This document shows, one piece after another, positions 1-9,251 of a stretch of 10,744 nt of DNA; position 1 is the stretch's first letter, and each line of letters begins with the position of its first letter. Position numbers and translations under genes: made by a program. Under the pieces are notes generated by a model. That model saw only the letters and a program-made list of their open reading frames with translations, made no database searches and was not told the DNA's origin. The DNA lies in contig JAOUPW010000027.1 of assembly GCA_029879665.1 (NCBI GenBank), positions 1 through 10,744 of the forward strand. Reading direction: 5' to 3'. The DNA comes from Rhodospirillales bacterium (GTDB lineage: Bacteria; Pseudomonadota; Alphaproteobacteria; Rhodospirillales; JAOUPW01).

Positions 1-6
1 GGTTGT

Positions 7-20
7 GGGGGGGGGGGGGG
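7..20. repeat. Homopolymeric run of 14 G at the left edge
   Basis: Fourteen consecutive G residues lie just inside the left end of the window, downstream of the universal stress protein gene, and are followed directly by a CCGGCCC stretch. Nothing else in the window has a comparable homopolymer. It may be a genuine phase-variable or slippage-prone tract, but poly-G at the end of a sequence is also a familiar sequencing or assembly artefact. The remaining bases up to the stress-protein stop codon show no convincing gene or terminator. Confidence 0.7.
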
Positions 21-74
21 CCGGCCCAGGAACGCCGGAAACCGTACCTTATATCGCCAGGAGCGGCATCCTCG

Positions 75-953
75 CTAACGCACCAGAAGCAACGAGCTGA
101 ACCCCCGGCCGTGCCGGGGTCTGAGTTTGAGGTCTTCGATCAGGGGGGAGTCCGCCGGCAACACCATCACCCCGGCCCGGGCTTCCGCCGCGATGCGGGC
201 CACGGCCTCGGCCCCGCTTGCGGTAGCGGACGGGGCGGTGACGCGGATGCGCAGGTTGCGGCCTTCGGTCAGGCCCGGCTTAACCGCCGCCCAGCGGTCC
301 CGCAACTCCGCACTGTCCTCGGCAAGCACGACCACAAGATCGCCGCCGTCCTGGTCGGCGATACCGGCGGCGGTTTCCAGCGCCTTCAGGGATTGTTCCG
401 TGCCGTCATACAGCGCCAGCACCGGACTTTCCCCGACAAAAGGTCGATCCAGCAACAATACCGATCCGCTGGCGCCGGCGGCAACAACATGGGCTTCATC
501 TCCACTTGCCCAGCCGGCGGACCAGTTGACGATCACCAGATCTCCTTCGCCGCTGTAGGCGAGAATTTCGGCGCTCCTGCGCCCGCGCCGGATTTCGAAC
601 GTCGCCCTGACTCCGGCCCGCGCCGCCGCCCGCTCCAGGGCGGCGCGCCTCAGTTCGGCCTGGGCCCGTAACATGCGGGCCATGTCACTGGATTGCAGGG
701 TATGACGGGCCATCGTCAGGGTGCTGATCACGCACACCTGGGGATGACCGGCCAGTTCGAACAGGGCGGCGTCCTCAATGAACAAACCGCCCAGTTCGCT
801 TTTCAGGCGCGCCGCCAAGTCGGCGGCCCAGTCCAACGGCCCGGAACCTTCCGCATCCGCGTCCAGGGCCAGCAACACCCGGCGGATTCCCGATTGCCGC
901 TTGCGCCCGGCCGCCGAGGGCGGACTTTCTTCCGTATGCGGGGTCGTGTTCAT
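75..953 (-). CDS. Universal stress protein (UspA-like, two-domain, degenerate)
   Basis: A 292-residue cytoplasmic protein that resembles tandem universal stress proteins. Residues 22-70 (beginning IRRVLLALDADAEGSGPLDWAADLAARL) look like the first beta-alpha unit of a UspA fold, with LGGLFIEDAALFELAG as the second strand and following loop. A second, weaker repeat begins near residue 176 (SPVLALYDGTEQSLKALETAAGIA) and ends in a VMVLPADSPL strand. The classical ATP-binding signature G-2x-G-9x-G-S/T is not clearly present; only a partial GASGS lies at about 160-164, so nucleotide binding is doubtful. The start ATG overlaps the stop of the upstream Lon-like protease gene in an ATGA, which fixes this start and argues for translational coupling. 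Family assignment is fairly sure; the role is not. By context it may serve the protease as a stress-signal partner or adaptor, which is inference. Confidence 0.72.
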   Translation of the reverse strand: MNTTPHTEESPPSAAGRKRQSGIRRVLLALDADAEGSGPLDWAADLAARLKSELGGLFIEDAALFELAGHPQVCVISTLTMARHTLQSSDMARMLRAQAELRRAALERAAARAGVRATFEIRRGRRSAEILAYSGEGDLVIVNWSAGWASGDEAHVVAAGASGSVLLLDRPFVGESPVLALYDGTEQSLKALETAAGIADQDGGDLVVVLAEDSAELRDRWAAVKPGLTEGRNLRIRVTAPSATASGAEAVARIAAEARAGVMVLPADSPLIEDLKLRPRHGRGFSSLLLVR

Positions 954-3421
954 GGCATCGCCTCCCGTTTGCTCAGGTTGTTGGCGGATGCGGCTTCCTT
1001 CAGTTGCACCCGGGCTTCCCTGGCCAACGCTTCCAGCCCCCGGGCGACGGCGCGGTTGACGGAACCGATGGGGTATTGCCCGTCCTTGTCCGCTTCGCCC
1101 GCCTCCATTCCGGTGAGCAGGGCGATGCCTTGGTCGACGGTTTCCACCGGATAGATGTGAAACCGTCCCTGGGATGCGGCATCGACCACATCGGCACGCA
1201 GCATCAGGTGTTTGACGTTGGTCGCCGGGATCAGCACACCTTGGGCGCCGGTGAGTCCGCGCTCGGCGCAGATGTCGAAAAAGCCTTCGATCTTTTCATT
1301 CACGCCGCCGATGGCCTGAATCCGGCCCAACTGATCGACGGAACCGGTAACGGCCAGGGACTGCCTGATGGGCGCGCCGGCGATTGCCGAAAGCAGGGCA
1401 TAGAGTTCGGCCGAAGACGCGCTGTCCCCTTCGACGCCGCCGTAGGATTGTTCGAACACCAGGCTGGCACGCAACGACAACGGCGTCTTGCGCCCGAAGC
1501 GGTTGCCGAGAAACGAAGACAGGATCATCACACCTTTGGAATGGAGCGGTCCGCCGAGCTCGACTTCGCGTTCGATATCCACCACTTCGCCCTTGCCGAG
1601 ACGGACCGAGCAACTGATCCGGGACGGACGTCCGAAGGCATATCCATCCAACTGGATCACCGACAGGCCGTTGACCTGCCCCGTTTTTTCGCCGTCGGTT
1701 TCGATCACCAGGGTCCCGCGTTGAATTTCTTCCTGGATACGCTCGCGGATTCGGTCTGAGCGATGAATCTTGGCATCGATCGCCTTTTGTACATGTTTGG
1801 CGCTGACGGTGTCGGAAAGATCCCGTCCCGCCCAGAAATCCGATTCACAGGCCAGATCCACCACCTTGCCCATGTGTGTGGAAAGCTTTTCCGCATCATC
1901 GGCAAGCCGGGCGCCATATTCGACCATGCGGGCCACGGCGCCGGCATCGAATGGTTTTATGGAGTCTTTCTTGTTCAAGGTCGCAATCAGCCGCGCGTAT
2001 TGATGCGCCGCCTCGTCATTGCGGTCCATGCGGCCTTCGAAATCGGCGGCGACCTTGAACAGTTCGCGGAAATCCGGGTCATAGCGGGTGAGCAGATAAT
2101 AAAGCCAGGGTTCGCCCAGCAGTACGACTTTCGTCTTCAGGGGAATCGGTTCGGGCTGCAGGGTCTGGGTGGTGATCCAGCCCAGCGATTCGCCCGGAGA
2201 TTCGATGCGCACGTGTCCCGAACGCAAGGTCCGCATCAGGGTTTCCCAGGCAAAGGGTTGCATCAGCAGCTTGCGGGCATCGAGGATCAGATAGCCGCCG
2301 TTGGCCCGGTGCAAAGCGCCTGGCTTGATCAGGGTGAAATCGGTGAAAAGGGTGCCGAATTGGGACACATGTTCGGTGCGCCCGATCAGGTTGGGCTGGG
2401 TCGGGTGGTCTTCGTCGATCACCGGCGCCCCTTCCAGGATAGCGCCGTCTTTCGTGCGCGCGTTGTCGACCAGCACGTTGATTCGATATTTGCGGAACGC
2501 TTGGCTCTCGAGACCTTCCGGCGGGTGCTGACCGCCGCCGATCATGGCGGCCAGACCGGTAGGTTCGTGCGGCAGGAACGCGGCCGCGTTTTCAATCACG
2601 TCCTTGCGCACGGATTCGAGATAAGCCAGGACTTCCGGCTGATCCCGCCAATCCTTATTCAGACCTTCGATCAGATGGCCGACGGCGTACATGGTAATTT
2701 CCTGATCCAGGGCCTTGATGTCCTCGCGCTGTTCCTTTTGGATTCCGGGAATGGCATGGAGGAGCGTCTCCAGTTCCTTTTGCAGATCCTCCATGGCGTT
2801 CTTGCGTTTGGTTTTTTCCTTTTCCGAAAGCTCCTCAAATTTCTGAGGACTGAGCACTTCGTCCTTTTCCATCGGCGCCAAGGCCAAGCCGACCGGGGTT
2901 CGGATCAGCGCGATATCGCGCGCACGCGCGCGTTTCTGGAACTCGGAAAATCCTTCTTCCTGACGCTCCTTATATTTTTCCTCGATGGCGTTCTTGCGGT
3001 TGTGGTATTCATCGCTTTCAAACGCGGCCGGAATCGCGGCGCGCAATTCTTCGATCAACCGTTCCATATCGGCACGCAAGCGGCTGCCTCGGCCAGGAGG
3101 AACCGCCAAGGCCTTTGGCCGGTGGGGTTCGTCGAAATTATGGATGTAGCACCAATCGGTTGGAACCGGTTCGGTCATTGCTTCTTGTGTCAAGTAACGA
3201 TGGACCAGGCTCGACTTGCCCGTACCCTCGGGCCCGAGCACGAACAGGTTGTATCCGTCGTGTCGCATGCCGATAGCGAACTTGACCGCCTCGACCGCGC
3301 GCGGCTGTCCGACCACGTCGGTCAGCGCGTCCAACTCGGCAGTGGTCTTGAATCCGAGGCGATCAGCGTCACAGGAGGTATAAAGGGCTTCGGCAGGAAG
3401 GGCGAGGAGTGGATCGGACAT
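950..3421 (-). CDS. Lon-like ATP-dependent serine protease (LonB/AAA_32 family)
   Basis: An 823-residue cytoplasmic ATP-dependent protease of the Lon-related group with an AAA_32-type ATPase and a C-terminal Lon protease domain. Visible motifs (numbered from the ATG at 3421): Walker A GPEGTGKS at 63-70, a long charged, probably coiled-coil insertion at about 140-245, the HRANGGYLILDA Walker B region at about 371-382, and the Ser-Lys catalytic dyad with Ser667 in EGDSAS and Lys710 in GGVNEKIEG. It has no N-terminal Lon substrate-binding domain, as expected of this group. The frame stays open to a TTG at 3451, but that codon sits almost against its AAGGA, whereas the ATG at 3421 has GGAG seven bases ahead; I chose the ATG. 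It lies 52 bases after the metallopeptidase gene and overlaps the stress-protein gene by 4 bases. The family is clear; substrates are unknown. No transmembrane segment is evident, unlike archaeal LonB. Confidence 0.92.
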   Translation of the reverse strand: MSDPLLALPAEALYTSCDADRLGFKTTAELDALTDVVGQPRAVEAVKFAIGMRHDGYNLFVLGPEGTGKSSLVHRYLTQEAMTEPVPTDWCYIHNFDEPHRPKALAVPPGRGSRLRADMERLIEELRAAIPAAFESDEYHNRKNAIEEKYKERQEEGFSEFQKRARARDIALIRTPVGLALAPMEKDEVLSPQKFEELSEKEKTKRKNAMEDLQKELETLLHAIPGIQKEQREDIKALDQEITMYAVGHLIEGLNKDWRDQPEVLAYLESVRKDVIENAAAFLPHEPTGLAAMIGGGQHPPEGLESQAFRKYRINVLVDNARTKDGAILEGAPVIDEDHPTQPNLIGRTEHVSQFGTLFTDFTLIKPGALHRANGGYLILDARKLLMQPFAWETLMRTLRSGHVRIESPGESLGWITTQTLQPEPIPLKTKVVLLGEPWLYYLLTRYDPDFRELFKVAADFEGRMDRNDEAAHQYARLIATLNKKDSIKPFDAGAVARMVEYGARLADDAEKLSTHMGKVVDLACESDFWAGRDLSDTVSAKHVQKAIDAKIHRSDRIRERIQEEIQRGTLVIETDGEKTGQVNGLSVIQLDGYAFGRPSRISCSVRLGKGEVVDIEREVELGGPLHSKGVMILSSFLGNRFGRKTPLSLRASLVFEQSYGGVEGDSASSAELYALLSAIAGAPIRQSLAVTGSVDQLGRIQAIGGVNEKIEGFFDICAERGLTGAQGVLIPATNVKHLMLRADVVDAASQGRFHIYPVETVDQGIALLTGMEAGEADKDGQYPIGSVNRAVARGLEALAREARVQLKEAASANNLSKREAMP

Positions 3422-3454
3422 GGCATTCTCCGACTTAGCCGTATTATTCAATCC

Positions 3455-3484
3455 TTTATAAAGTATACACCCTTCAGGTCTGAA
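3455..3484 (-). promoter_or_regulatory. Possible sigma70-type promoter ahead of the Lon-like gene
   Basis: Read on the minus strand, TTCAGA (3479-3484, 4 of 6 to TTGACA) and TATAAA (3455-3460, 5 of 6 to TATAAT) are separated by 18 bases. The region is distinctly AT-rich compared with its surroundings, and the -10 lies within a perfect CTTTATAAAG palindrome. The -35 overlaps the end of the metallopeptidase gene. If real, it gives the protease and stress-protein genes their own transcription start. No sigma32 consensus was recognised. This is pattern matching only. Confidence 0.35.
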
Positions 3485-3866
3485 TTTCGATTCGTTCCAT
3501 ATCGTCGTCGCTGAGGCCGAAGTGATGGCCGATTTCGTGGATCAGCACATGGCGGATCACGTGGGCCAGGTCCTCGCCGGTTTCACACCAGTAATCGAGG
3601 ATCGGACGGCGGTAGAGAAAGATCATGTCCACGTCCATGGGCGTGTCCTGGATGCTTTTGTCGCCCAGCGGCACTCCCCGGTAAAGGCCGAGCAGATCGA
3701 AGGGACTTTCCAAATCCATTTCCCGTTCGGTTTCGGCGTCGGGAAAATCCTCAATACGGAAGACGACATTTTCAACACGATTCCTGAGTTCATCGGGAAT
3801 CGCCTCGAACGCGGTCCGGGCCAGGGCCTCGAATTGGTTCAGGCTTGGAGGATGGTTTTGTTTCAT
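3474..3866 (-). CDS. Small zincin-like metallopeptidase (PF06262 family)
   Basis: A 130-residue protein with a zinc-metallopeptidase signature near its C terminus: [13 protein letters not shown], giving HExxH at residues 110-114 and an Asp-rich segment directly after it that probably supplies the third zinc ligand. The preceding RRPILDYW and the central [10 protein letters not shown] are also as I remember this short, acidic proteobacterial family, usually annotated as metallopeptidase family protein. There is no signal peptide or membrane segment, so it is probably cytoplasmic. Its physiological substrate is unknown in general. The ATG at 3866 is preceded by GAGGG at a suitable distance. It is the first gene of the minus-strand cluster leading into the Lon-like protease and is divergent from the pterin dehydratase gene, with 78 bases between the two starts. 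Confidence 0.88.
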   Translation of the reverse strand: MKQNHPPSLNQFEALARTAFEAIPDELRNRVENVVFRIEDFPDAETEREMDLESPFDLLGLYRGVPLGDKSIQDTPMDVDMIFLYRRPILDYWCETGEDLAHVIRHVLIHEIGHHFGLSDDDMERIEIQT

Positions 3867-3944
3867 GATGCCCTCAATCTAGCCCCGCTTGACCCCGCCG
3901 CCAAGACGCCCCATTTGAAGGAGCAAGGCAATTGGAGGACGGCG

Positions 3945-4244
3945 ATGGTGAAAAAACTGACCGGTACGGAACGTTCGCGGGCGCTAAACGCCCTCGTTGG
4001 CTGGAAAGAGGCCGCGGGCCGGGACGCCATCTTAAAATCCTTCCGCTTCGATGACTTCACGCACGCTTTCGCCTTCATGACCCGGGTCGCCCTGATCGCG
4101 GAACAAATGGACCACCATCCGGAATGGTCCAACGTCTACAACCAAGTGGATATCGTGCTTTCCACCCACGACGCCGGCGGCGTAAGCCGCCGCGACATCG
4201 TCCTCGCCCAAGCGATTGATCAAGCCGTTGAAGGCGCCCGTTAG
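3945..4244 (+). CDS. phhB: Pterin-4a-carbinolamine dehydratase
   Basis: A 99-residue enzyme that dehydrates 4a-hydroxytetrahydropterin, recycling the pterin cofactor of aromatic amino-acid hydroxylases such as phenylalanine hydroxylase; some bacterial members may serve molybdopterin metabolism instead. The family signature is clear: [18 protein letters not shown], with the catalytic-type histidines His57 and His58 followed by Pro59, and STHDAGGVS containing the third histidine, His75. Length matches the usual 95-110 residues. The reading frame remains open far upstream, but only the ATG at 3945 has a strong ribosome-binding site (GGAGG at 3934-3938, six bases before it) and gives a family-like N terminus ([14 protein letters not shown]). 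The gene is divergent from the metallopeptidase gene. Its TAG overlaps the TAA of the convergent transporter gene. No hydroxylase gene is nearby, so the actual pterin partner cannot be told from the window. Confidence 0.93.
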   Translation: MVKKLTGTERSRALNALVGWKEAAGRDAILKSFRFDDFTHAFAFMTRVALIAEQMDHHPEWSNVYNQVDIVLSTHDAGGVSRRDIVLAQAIDQAVEGAR

Positions 4245-5197
4245 CGGCCGCCGCCTTTGTCTTCACCCACTGCGGCGATCTCCGGCGCCGGCACCGCCGC
4301 CGTCTTGTGGGTGAGTTTGGTTTCGCGCCGGGCGATATAGATGGAGGACGCGGCAATGACGGCGGCGCCGGCCCAGGTCCATGCATCCACCCCTTCGCCG
4401 AAGGCGATGTAGGCGATCAGCGCCGTTACCGGCAGGCGCAGATAATCATAGGGCATCACGGCGGAGGCATCGGCCGCGGCGAAGGCCCTGTTCAGCGAAC
4501 GGTGACCGGCGGTGGCCAGGACCCCCAACGCCACCAGCCACGGCAACATGGCCAAATCCGGCCATTGCCAAACAAACAGTGCCGGCAGAAAAGACAGCGG
4601 CGTCAGGTATAACGCCATGTAGAGGGTGATCTGGTCCGGCGATTCGGTGCTGGAAAGGGACTTGATGATCAGGGACGAAAAGGCCAGGAACACCGCCGCC
4701 ACGATTGCAAAAAGGATCGGCAGGTCCATTTCCACAAAACCCGGGCGCAGGATAATCAGCGTCCCGATAAAGCCGATGATGGTCGCGGTCCAGCGCCGGA
4801 CGCGCACGGTTTCCCCCAACAACAGGGCGGCGCCCAAGGTGGCGAAGATGGGCGCGGAAAAGCTGATGGCGGTGGCCTTGGCGATGGGCATCATGGTGAT
4901 GGCCATGAAAAAGCTGATCATGGTGACGATGCCGATCACGCCGCGCAAGGTATACATTTTGATGCGCGTGGTGCGGAGGCCGCCGAGGCCGATTTTCATC
5001 AGCCACGGCATCATGAACAGAAGCTGACCCAGGTTGCGAAAAAATACCAGCTGCAAGGGATGCATTTCGTCGGCCAGGTCGCGCACCAACACGTTCATCA
5101 CCGACAATATGGTCCCGGCCATGATCATCCAGAAAGCGCCCCGGATAGGGGCGGGAATCTTAGCGAAGCCTTCGGTAATTGCGCGGACTGAGGTCAT
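4241..5197 (-). CDS. DMT-family transporter with two EamA domains
   Basis: A 318-residue inner-membrane protein of the drug/metabolite transporter superfamily. It shows the typical ten hydrophobic segments arranged as two EamA repeats, about residues 20-152 (ending in the common GTLIILRPG) and 160-289. The conserved VFFRNLGQ at 51-58 and [19 protein letters not shown] at 111-129 are characteristic. The tail after residue 290 is hydrophilic and probably cytoplasmic. Members move small metabolites or amino acids, often outward; substrate cannot be predicted here. The ATG at 5197 has no obvious Shine-Dalgarno sequence, but the N terminus ([24 protein letters not shown]) is as expected for the family. 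The gene is divergent from the acetoacetyl-CoA synthetase gene, and its stop codon overlaps that of the pterin dehydratase gene on the other strand, leaving no space for a terminator. Confidence 0.88.
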   Translation of the reverse strand: MTSVRAITEGFAKIPAPIRGAFWMIMAGTILSVMNVLVRDLADEMHPLQLVFFRNLGQLLFMMPWLMKIGLGGLRTTRIKMYTLRGVIGIVTMISFFMAITMMPIAKATAISFSAPIFATLGAALLLGETVRVRRWTATIIGFIGTLIILRPGFVEMDLPILFAIVAAVFLAFSSLIIKSLSSTESPDQITLYMALYLTPLSFLPALFVWQWPDLAMLPWLVALGVLATAGHRSLNRAFAAADASAVMPYDYLRLPVTALIAYIAFGEGVDAWTWAGAAVIAASSIYIARRETKLTHKTAAVPAPEIAAVGEDKGGGR

Positions 5198-5230
5198 GTT
5201 GGAAAGACATTAGGCCGGTCCCGGCCCCCT

Positions 5231-5273
5231 GTCACGGCTTGCGTGACCAGGCAACCCTTTGTTATGCTGAAAA
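5231..5273 (+). promoter_or_regulatory. Possible promoter with inverted-repeat operator ahead of the acetoacetyl-CoA synthetase gene
   Basis: TTGCGT (5239-5244) and TATGCT (5263-5268) are spaced by 18 bases, giving a plausible though imperfect sigma70-type promoter about 25 bases before the TTG start. An inverted repeat, GTCACG at 5231-5236 and CGTGAC at 5242-5247 with a 5-base spacer, overlaps the -35 hexamer and is therefore positioned as an operator would be. The region lies between divergent genes, so a bound regulator could influence both. No regulator gene is adjacent. Confidence 0.35.
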
Positions 5274-5283
5274 AAATTTGACA

Positions 5284-5288
5284 GGGAG
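5284..5288 (+). promoter_or_regulatory. Ribosome-binding site that decides a TTG start
   Basis: GGGAG lies six bases before the TTG at 5295. The first in-frame ATG, at 5346, is preceded by a repeated CAGTTGCAACC sequence with no Shine-Dalgarno match. This supports the TTG as the initiation codon of the acetoacetyl-CoA synthetase gene. Confidence 0.6.
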
Positions 5289-5294
5289 AGCCTT

Positions 5295-7286
<1,992 letters not shown>

Positions 7287-7372
7287 GTCCCCGGCGCCCC
7301 TTGAAACCCGCCGCCGGGAACCAACCTGATTAAGCAAGACCCATTAACCGCCGAGCTAAGGACCCCCGGGCC

Positions 7373-8632
7373 ATGAGCGCCATGAGCCGCAAAGCCGTTT
7401 TCGTCATCTGCGCCGGCTGCCTGATTGTCAGTATCGGCATGGGCATCCGCCACAGCTTCGGCGTTTTCCTGGGCCCGATGACCACATCCCTGGGCCTTGG
7501 CCGCGAGACCTTTGCCTTGGCCTTGGCCCTGCAACAGATCATGTGGGGCCTGTCCTCGCCCCTCGGCGGCATGGTCGCCGACCGGTACGGCGCCGGCCGT
7601 GTGCTGGTGTTCGGCGCCATTGTCTACGCATGCGGGCTGGCGGCGATGTCCGCCCCCGGGGAGTTTCTCGGCTTGAACCTGGGTGCCGGAATATTGATCG
7701 GCATTGGGCTCGGCTTTACCGGATTTTCAGTGGTTTTGGGCGCGGTCGGCCGGGTCGTGCCGGCGGCGAAGCGGTCCATGGCCTTCGGCTTGGTTACCGC
7801 CTTCGGCTCCTTCGGACAGTTCGCCTTCGCCCCGTTCAGCCAGACGTTGATCTCGGCCCAAGGCTGGCCGGCCGGCCTGATGATTCTGGGCGGGGTTTCC
7901 CTGCTGATGGCGCCCATCGCCATCTTTCTTGCCGGGCGGCCCGAAGACCAGATGGCCATGGGTGCGGGCAGGGTCGCCGGCGCGAAGTCAGGCTCCACCC
8001 CCGCGCCCCATACTCTGGCGCCCGCATCCCTGCGCGCCGCCCTGTCCGAAGCCAGCGCCCACAAGGGGTTCTGGTTTCTGACCCTGGGTTTTTTCGTCTG
8101 CGGCTTTCAGGTCATGTTCATCGCCGTTCATTTTCCATCCTACGTCAAAGACGTGGGCCTCTCGCCGGGACTGGGAGCGACGGCGCTGGGCCTGGTCGGG
8201 CTGTTTAACATCGCAGGCACCTTCGCCTGCGGTTACCTGGGCGGACGCTATTCCAAGAAATATCTTCTCAGTTCCCTTTACCTCCTGCGCGCCCTGGTCT
8301 TTATCGTCTTTTTGCTGGCGCCCAAGACCGAGGTCTCGGTGCTTATTTTTGCGGCCTCCCTCGGCCTGTTGTGGCTGGGGACCGTGCCTCTGACCAGCGG
8401 CATCGTGGCGCAGGTGTTCGGCCCCAGGTACATGTCGACTCTGTTCGGCATCGTCTTCTTGTCTCATCAGGTGGGGAGCTTCCTCGGCGTCTGGCTGGGG
8501 GGGTATTTCTACGACACCACCGGCTCCTATGACGTGGTCTGGATCGGCGGCATCCTTCTCGGCTTCTTCGCCGGCCTCATTCATCTGCCCATCGCCGAAG
8601 CCCCGCTACGCGCCGAGGCGGCCCAAATCTGA
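7373..8632 (+). CDS. MFS transporter (monocarboxylate / oxalate-formate antiporter-like)
   Basis: A 419-residue inner-membrane protein of the major facilitator superfamily with about twelve hydrophobic segments and a cytoplasmic central loop near residues 195-235. The family motif A is seen in the loop after the second helix as GGMVADRYGAGRVL at 65-78, with a weaker copy in the second half (GGRYSKKYLL). The first helix ending GIRHSFGVFLGPM and the segment SGIVAQVFGPRYMSTLFGIVFLSHQVGSFLGVWLGG are typical of the branch that includes carboxylate carriers such as oxalate/formate antiporters, though this is recognition by eye. ATG at 7373 is preceded by AAGGA at a rather long distance of ten bases; a second ATG at 7382 is also possible. 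It follows the acetoacetyl-CoA synthetase gene, so a carboxylate such as acetoacetate is a reasonable candidate substrate, but this is inferred from position. Confidence 0.88.
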   Translation: MSAMSRKAVFVICAGCLIVSIGMGIRHSFGVFLGPMTTSLGLGRETFALALALQQIMWGLSSPLGGMVADRYGAGRVLVFGAIVYACGLAAMSAPGEFLGLNLGAGILIGIGLGFTGFSVVLGAVGRVVPAAKRSMAFGLVTAFGSFGQFAFAPFSQTLISAQGWPAGLMILGGVSLLMAPIAIFLAGRPEDQMAMGAGRVAGAKSGSTPAPHTLAPASLRAALSEASAHKGFWFLTLGFFVCGFQVMFIAVHFPSYVKDVGLSPGLGATALGLVGLFNIAGTFACGYLGGRYSKKYLLSSLYLLRALVFIVFLLAPKTEVSVLIFAASLGLLWLGTVPLTSGIVAQVFGPRYMSTLFGIVFLSHQVGSFLGVWLGGYFYDTTGSYDVVWIGGILLGFFAGLIHLPIAEAPLRAEAAQI

Positions 8633-8641
8633 AATCCATAC

Positions 8642-8673
8642 AAAAACGGCGCCCCGAACCGGGACGCCGTTTT
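8642..8673. terminator. Bidirectional rho-independent terminator
   Basis: A hairpin with outer arms AAAACGGCG and CGCCGTTTT, one C-A mismatch, an inner CCC/GGG stem and loop GAACC. On the plus strand it is followed by TTTTATTT, and on the minus strand by TTTTTG. It sits between the MFS gene (plus) and the DsrE-family gene (minus) and can serve both. Confidence 0.88.
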
Positions 8674-8695
8674 ATTTATCGGTTGCAGAGCAGGT

Positions 8696-9148
8696 TTACG
8701 GGCGGACGTAGGCCCAGCCCTGTTCCTGACGCATCATGATCTGGACCACGCCGGAGGTGACCATCTTGGCATTCTTCACCAGCGGCGGCTCCTTGCCTTC
8801 TTTCTTGGACATCTTCTTCATGGTGTTGCCGCAGGCGGCGAAGGTGACGTTGGGGAAACTGCCTTCGAAGCTTTCCACCCGCTTCTTCACCGGCGACTTG
8901 TCGGCGCGCAGCATCATCAGTCCGGGGCCGTAAGCGACGATTTCGACGGCTACATCTTCACCCTTGCTCTGATAATAGGTGGTGACGTTGGCGGCATTGT
9001 TGAGCGCGGTGGTCATCCTGGCCTCGTCGTTGTCGTCAACGTGGATCACCACCTTATGCTTCTCGGAATGGGCCGCTGCATCCGGCGCCGGCGCCAGCAC
9101 GGCGACCAGCGCGAAAACCGCTGCGACCGCGGTAAATAGTTTTTTCAT
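8696..9148 (-). CDS. Exported DsrE-family protein with a single cysteine
   Basis: A 150-residue protein with a clear signal peptide (MKKLFTAVAAVFALVAVLAP, likely cleavage after Ala26 in DAAA-HSE), so the mature form is probably periplasmic. The mature part (HKVVIHVDDNDEARMTTALNNAANV, VEIVAYGPGLMMLRADKSPV, FPNVTFAACGNTM, and a terminal QGWAYVRP) matches what I know of the COG1416 DsrE/DsrF-like group. The one cysteine of the mature protein, Cys106, is in the position where DsrE-type proteins carry persulfide, so sulfur handling is possible but not shown. AGGAG seven bases before the ATG at 9148 supports the start. It is downstream of the periplasmic binding protein gene with 103 bases between, and convergent with the MFS gene across a shared terminator. 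Family assignment is good; the physiological role of exported members is poorly defined. Confidence 0.85.
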   Translation of the reverse strand: MKKLFTAVAAVFALVAVLAPAPDAAAHSEKHKVVIHVDDNDEARMTTALNNAANVTTYYQSKGEDVAVEIVAYGPGLMMLRADKSPVKKRVESFEGSFPNVTFAACGNTMKKMSKKEGKEPPLVKNAKMVTSGVVQIMMRQEQGWAYVRP

Positions 9149-9211
9149 TGTTCGTCTCCTGTCAGATGTTGCGTTTCGTGATTGTTACTCTTGGTTGATA
9201 TGCTTCAGGAC

Positions 9212-9232
9212 TTCCCGGATTGACTCCGGGAA
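9212..9232 (-). other. Intergenic stem-loop between the binding-protein and DsrE-family genes
   Basis: A perfect 8-bp stem, TTCCCGGA and TCCGGGAA, encloses a 5-base loop. No T-run follows on either strand, so it is not a standard terminator. Placed between two same-direction genes, it could stabilise the 3' end of the upstream message or be a processing point giving different levels of the two periplasmic proteins. The rest of the 103-base gap holds only the DsrE ribosome-binding site; I see no clear promoter in it. Confidence 0.6.
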
Positions 9233-9251
9233 ACCCGCCTCAGGGCCCGCT

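Noticed and set aside
2908..2934. Palindrome GCGCGATATCGCGC followed by alternating CG inside the protease gene
   Set aside because: It is striking as DNA but encodes the normal QKRARARDIALIR segment of the helical insertion; codon bias explains it adequately.
1763..3514. Open frame of 583 codons on the plus strand opposite the Lon-like protease gene
   Set aside because: It is antisense to a gene with complete catalytic motifs, has no recognisable domain and no fitting ribosome-binding site; long antisense frames are common in GC-rich DNA.
3884..3912. Promoter for the pterin dehydratase gene (TTGACC followed by CATTTG)
   Set aside because: The -35 is good, but no acceptable -10 exists at the right spacing, so I did not call it.
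3522..3944. N-terminal extension of the pterin dehydratase frame upstream of 3945
   Set aside because: The extension is antisense to the metallopeptidase gene; the ATG at 3945 with GGAGG gives the normal family length.
7290..7318. Inverted repeat CCCGGCG/CGCCGGG between the synthetase and MFS genes as a terminator
   Set aside because: The loop is 15 bases and no T-run follows; the GC-rich sequence makes such pairing likely by chance, and the genes are probably co-transcribed.
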